A DNA stretch of 9,966 nucleotides from Cyanobium sp. GTDB taxonomy: Bacteria; Cyanobacteriota; Cyanobacteriia; PCC-6307; Cyanobiaceae. Numbering within the stretch: the stretch's first letter is position 1; the number at the start of each line of letters is the position of its first letter. The position numbers and the translations under genes were made by a program. Under the pieces are notes generated by a model, which made no database searches, had not been told where the DNA came from, and worked only from the letters and a program-made list of their open reading frames with translations. Location of the stretch: NCBI GenBank assembly GCA_014191535.1, contig BJHC01000032.1, forward strand, positions 1 through 9,966. Direction: 5' to 3'. Positions 6,556 to 9,966 of this stretch are shown here, in pieces.

Positions 6556-8012
6556 GGGGCGATCTCTCCGCTGCGGATCTGGCCCCTCAGGTTGACGGCC
6601 ACGGCGTCGATCAGTCCAGCCCAGTCGCCATCCACGTCCTGGCGCCACAGCCGCACGCTGGGGTACCAGAAGCTGTCGGAGCCCTCGAGCCCCCAGCGCC
6701 ATTCGGGGATGGCCTTCAGCAGCACCCAGGTGGGGCGTCCCAGGCCGGCGGCCAGATGCACCATCGCCGAATCGGAGCTGATCACCAGGTGGCACCGCTC
6801 CACGATCGCAGCCATGTCATCGAAAGCCCAGGTGCTGTTCATGGCCGCTTGCGCACCGCTGAACCGCTCGCGAAACCCGCAGCGTTCCAGCTGCTCCGCC
6901 CCATGGCCCCGCTGCAGCGACACCAGGGTCACCTCCGGGATGGCCGCCAGGGGGGCCAGCAGCTCCAACGGCAGCGAGCGCCCGCGCAGGCTGGTGGTTT
7001 CGTGGGCGGGATCCCCCTGCCAATGGATGCCCACCCGAATCGGCGCAGGATCCTGGGCCGCTGCGAAAGCCTTTGCCCACCGTTCGCGGGCCTGGGGTGA
7101 AGGCTGCAGGGGCGGCAGCGGCGGCAAGGGCTGGGTGGGCTCGATTCCCAGGCGGCCGGGCAACGACAGCAGCGGCAACCACTGCCCGCGCTTCAGGCTG
7201 GGGAGCTCAGCGTGGGAAACCACCCGATCCGCCAGGGCGGACTGGCGCGCCAAGGGCTCCAGCTTCTCCTGCACGCTCAGCACCACCTCAGCGCCGTGGC
7301 GCTGCTTGAGCAGCGGCGCCAGGCGCATGAACTGAAGGGTGTCGCCGAGGCCCTGCTCACTCACCAGCACCAACGGGCCCTCCGACGGCAGCGGTGAGCC
7401 ATCCCAGAGCGGCAGCGCAGGACTGGCATGGGGCTGGATCGGCTGGGCGATGGCGGAGCGGTAGTCGTACTGCCGGAAACCCTGGCGGTAGTCGCCCTGC
7501 AGCAGGAGCGGGTGGGCGAGGTTCCAGTGGGCCTCCACATAGGTGGGATCCGCCGCCAGGGCGCGCCGATACAACGCAATCGCCTCCCCCAGGGCCCCGT
7601 GCTGATTGCGCAGATTGGCCAAGTTGGTGAGGGCCTGGGGGTAGGCGGGGTCCAGGCTCACCGCCGCCTGGAAACAGGCCTCCGCCTGCTGCAGCTCACC
7701 CCGCTGCACCAGCACCTGGCCCAGGTTGTTCTGCACCACCGGGTCGTCGGGCTGCAGGGCCAAGGCCTGGCGCAGCAGCGGCTCCAGCTCACCGTGGCGC
7801 TGCTGCATCGCCAGGAGGGCCGCCAGGTTGCTGTACACCGCCGGATTGCTGCTGTGGCGCTGCACCAGCAGGCGGTAGCTGCGCTCGGCCCCCTCCCAAT
7901 CCCCCCGCTGCAGGCTGCGCTGGGCCTGCTGCTCCAGCTGACGCTCCTGGCGGGCCGCAGCGGACGTGGATCCCGCACCCCCGCCAGCACCAAAGCCCTG
8001 GGACGGCGCCAT
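6549..8012 (-). CDS. TPR-repeat glycosyltransferase (heptosyltransferase/GT9-like)
   Basis: The 487-residue protein has two parts. After a Gly/Ala-rich start, five TPR units occupy about 24-57, 58-91, 92-125, 126-159 and 160-185, with typical endings such as ALALQPDDP, AVSLDPAYP and ALAADPTYV. The rest resembles glycosyltransferase family 9 and related GT-B enzymes: GLGDTLQF (221-228) as the first nucleotide-fold loop, VGIHWQGDP (327-335) at the start of the second domain, and SSDSAMVHLAAGLG (412-425), which in GT-B folds contacts the sugar nucleotide. It has no signal peptide. Such proteins are expected to move a sugar onto a glycan or protein in the cytosol; donor and acceptor cannot be read from the sequence. 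It begins 6 bases after the radA stop, with AGGGGGA (8028-8022) as ribosome site, and overlaps the DUF6165 gene, so radA, this gene and DUF6165 form one operon. Confidence 0.86.
   Translation of the reverse strand: MAPSQGFGAGGGAGSTSAAARQERQLEQQAQRSLQRGDWEGAERSYRLLVQRHSSNPAVYSNLAALLAMQQRHGELEPLLRQALALQPDDPVVQNNLGQVLVQRGELQQAEACFQAAVSLDPAYPQALTNLANLRNQHGALGEAIALYRRALAADPTYVEAHWNLAHPLLLQGDYRQGFRQYDYRSAIAQPIQPHASPALPLWDGSPLPSEGPLVLVSEQGLGDTLQFMRLAPLLKQRHGAEVVLSVQEKLEPLARQSALADRVVSHAELPSLKRGQWLPLLSLPGRLGIEPTQPLPPLPPLQPSPQARERWAKAFAAAQDPAPIRVGIHWQGDPAHETTSLRGRSLPLELLAPLAAIPEVTLVSLQRGHGAEQLERCGFRERFSGAQAAMNSTWAFDDMAAIVERCHLVISSDSAMVHLAAGLGRPTWVLLKAIPEWRWGLEGSDSFWYPSVRLWRQDVDGDWAGLIDAVAVNLRGQIRSGEIAPC
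6564..6569 (-). promoter_or_regulatory. Ribosome binding site of the DUF6165 gene
   Basis: GGAGAG on the minus strand lies 8 bases before the ATG at 6555 and inside the end of the preceding gene. It selects this start over longer in-frame extensions that would run deep into the upstream gene. Confidence 0.7.
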
Positions 8013-8017
8013 GGGCG

Positions 8018-9463
8018 TCAGTCCCCCTGGGCGGGGTTCACCCCCAGGGCCTGCACCAGGGCCTCCGCCACGCCGCCGGCCTCCAGCAGCTGCAACTCCA
8101 GGCTGGCGGCCAACCGCCCCAGGCCACTGCCGCGGGGCACCACGGCCCGCCGGAACCCCAGCCGCGCCGCCTCCTGCAGCCGTTGCTCCAGTTGGCTCAC
8201 GGGCCGCAGCTGGCCCCCGAGCCCCAGCTCCCCGATCAACACCGTGCCCGGCGGCAGGGTGAGGTCGCGGTAACTGGCCACCACCGCGGCAGCCACCCCC
8301 AGATCCGCCGCCGGCTCCTCCACCTCGAGCCCGCCGGCCACCGCCAGGTAGCAATCGAAGCGGGACAGGGGCAGCCCCAGGTGCTTTTCCAGCACCGCCA
8401 GGATCTGATGCAGGCGGTTGGTGCCGATGCCCGTGGCGGTGCGTCGGGGGCTGGCGTAACTGGTGGTGCTCACCAGGGCCTGCAGATCCACCACCAGGGG
8501 CCGGGTGCCCTCGCAGGCCACGATCGTGGCGGTGCCAGCGCTGGGTTCATCGCTGCCCAGGAACAACTCGCTGGGGTTGAGCACCTCCGCCAGACCCTGG
8601 CCGCGCATCTCGAACACCCCCAATTCGTGGGTGGCGCCAAAGCGGTTCTTCACGGCCCGCAGCAACCGGTGGCTGGCGAAGCGGTCGCCCTCAAAAGTGA
8701 GCACCGCATCCACCAGGTGCTCGAGCACCTTCGGGCCCGCCAGCATGCCCTCCTTGGTCACATGGCCCACCAGCAGCAGGGCGGTGTCCTGCCGTTTGGC
8801 GATGCGGGCCAGGGCGGCGGCGCACTCCCGCACCTGGGCCACCGAGCCGGGGGCACTACCCAGCTCACCATCGTGCAGGGCCTGGATGCTGTCGATCACC
8901 GCCACAGCCGGCCGCAGGGCCTCGAGCTCCTGCAGCACCAGCTCCAGGTCGGTTTCCGACAGCAGCTGCATCCCGGCTTCTGGGGCATCACCCGACGCCA
9001 CCGCTGCCGCCTCCGGCTGCTGATCCACCAGACGGCGCCAGCGCAGCTTCACCTGCTGGGCCGACTCCTCCGCACTCACGTAAAGCACCGAATGGCGCCT
9101 GGCCATCGCCTGGGCGCTCTGCAACAGCAGGGTGCTCTTGCCGATACCCGGGTCACCCCCCAGCAGCACCAGAGAACCCGGCACCAGGCCCCCGCCCAGC
9201 ACGCGGTCCAGCTCGCCGTAGCCGCTCTGCAGGCGCTGCAGCGGCCGCTCCCCCACCGCATGGATGGGCTCAGAACGGCGGGCCTGGGGAGGCATCGCCC
9301 CCTCCGCCGCAGCGGCCACGGGCCGGCGGCGGCGGGTACCGGCCGCGGGGGCGGTTTGCTCCACCAGGGAATTCCAGCTGCCGCAGCTGGGGCAGCGGCC
9401 AAAGAACTGACGGCTCTGGGCTCCGCAGCTCTGGCAGACGTAGGTGCTGGTGGCCCGGGCCAA
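8018..9463 (-). CDS. radA: DNA repair protein RadA (Sms)
   Basis: RadA is a RecA-related hexameric DNA motor that promotes branch migration during recombinational repair and natural transformation. The 481-residue product has all family parts in order: an N-terminal zinc finger C10-x2-C13...C24-x2-C27; Walker A GGDPGIGKST (102-111); Walker B VAVIDSIQAL (187-196); the RadA signature KNRFG (272-276); and a Lon-like C-terminal domain (about 300-475) with LIGELGLGGQLRPV. The length is normal. The only plausible start is TTG at 9463-9461: no ATG or GTG occurs in frame between it and the upstream in-frame TGA at 9520-9518, and a later start would remove the zinc finger. No Shine-Dalgarno sequence precedes it, so translation may be weak or unusual. 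It leads the operon with the TPR-glycosyltransferase and DUF6165 genes and is divergent from rpaB, 97 bases away. Confidence 0.95.
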   Translation of the reverse strand: MARATSTYVCQSCGAQSRQFFGRCPSCGSWNSLVEQTAPAAGTRRRRPVAAAAEGAMPPQARRSEPIHAVGERPLQRLQSGYGELDRVLGGGLVPGSLVLLGGDPGIGKSTLLLQSAQAMARRHSVLYVSAEESAQQVKLRWRRLVDQQPEAAAVASGDAPEAGMQLLSETDLELVLQELEALRPAVAVIDSIQALHDGELGSAPGSVAQVRECAAALARIAKRQDTALLLVGHVTKEGMLAGPKVLEHLVDAVLTFEGDRFASHRLLRAVKNRFGATHELGVFEMRGQGLAEVLNPSELFLGSDEPSAGTATIVACEGTRPLVVDLQALVSTTSYASPRRTATGIGTNRLHQILAVLEKHLGLPLSRFDCYLAVAGGLEVEEPAADLGVAAAVVASYRDLTLPPGTVLIGELGLGGQLRPVSQLEQRLQEAARLGFRRAVVPRGSGLGRLAASLELQLLEAGGVAEALVQALGVNPAQGD

Positions 9464-9560
9464 AACGATGTATGAAGAAAGGTGGCTGCCGTCGAATCCG
9501 GGGGCCTGACGACCTTTTCAGTAGGTCGAACTACTTAACCCGTCGATCCAGAGTGGCGCA
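9464..9560. promoter_or_regulatory. Divergent promoter region, radA / rpaB, with overlapping dyads
   Basis: This 97-base gap must contain promoters for both radA (minus) and rpaB (plus). Two interleaved inverted repeats lie in it: CGACC-9-GGTCG (9510-9528) and AGTAG-6-CTACT (9520-9535). The hexamer GTCGAA occurs twice, at 9491-9496 and 9525-9530. TACTTA (9532-9537) could serve as a -10 for rpaB, but no fitting -35 is evident. I found no copy of the RpaB-binding HLR1 motif as I know it. There is no strong ribosome site before either gene. Confidence 0.5.

Positions 9561-9966
<406 letters not shown>

Overview
The window is GC-rich, densely packed chromosomal DNA from a cyanobacterium. It most resembles the high-GC picocyanobacteria (Cyanobium or freshwater/euryhaline Synechococcus type). 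The main evidence is the combination of RpaA, RpaB and the photosystem I assembly factor Ycf3. Three HIP1 octamers (GCGATCGC) and very short or absent intergenic spaces support this. The genus is an inference from gene content and base composition.

Layout, left to right. (1) The 3' end of an EcfA/CbiO-like ABC transporter ATPase gene, then tRNA-Asn(GTT) with a strong intrinsic terminator. (2) A 306-base leader without a convincing gene, then rpaA (+), the circadian output response regulator. (3) A minus-strand operon, read right to left: a copper-type P1B ATPase, thymidylate kinase (tmk) and clamp-loader delta' (holB). Successive genes overlap by 8 and 1 bases, and holB overlaps the 3' end of rpaA by 4 bases. 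(4) ycf3 (+), divergent from the ATPase gene and abutting the next gene tail to tail. (5) A second minus-strand operon: radA, a TPR-glycosyltransferase gene, and a small DUF6165 gene. (6) The 5' part of rpaB (+), which runs off the right edge and is divergent from radA.

Most of the window is core genome. As I remember it, the order rpaA-holB-tmk-P-ATPase-ycf3-radA-rpaB is conserved in marine Synechococcus and Prochlorococcus. It brings together the two response regulators linked to the clock and light/redox control, a photosystem I assembly factor, copper transport (possibly for plastocyanin), DNA replication and recombination factors, and dTTP synthesis.

The part that looks least core is the TPR-glycosyltransferase plus DUF6165 pair, apparently added behind radA. 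I found no mobile element, CRISPR array, phage gene or clear defence system, and no wholly new system. Points worth a second look include an A-C mismatch in the tRNA T stem, a nine-base C run inside holB, a histidine-rich non-cytoplasmic loop in the copper ATPase, two convergent gene ends with no room for a terminator, a TTG start for radA without a visible ribosome site, and overlapping dyads between radA and rpaB.
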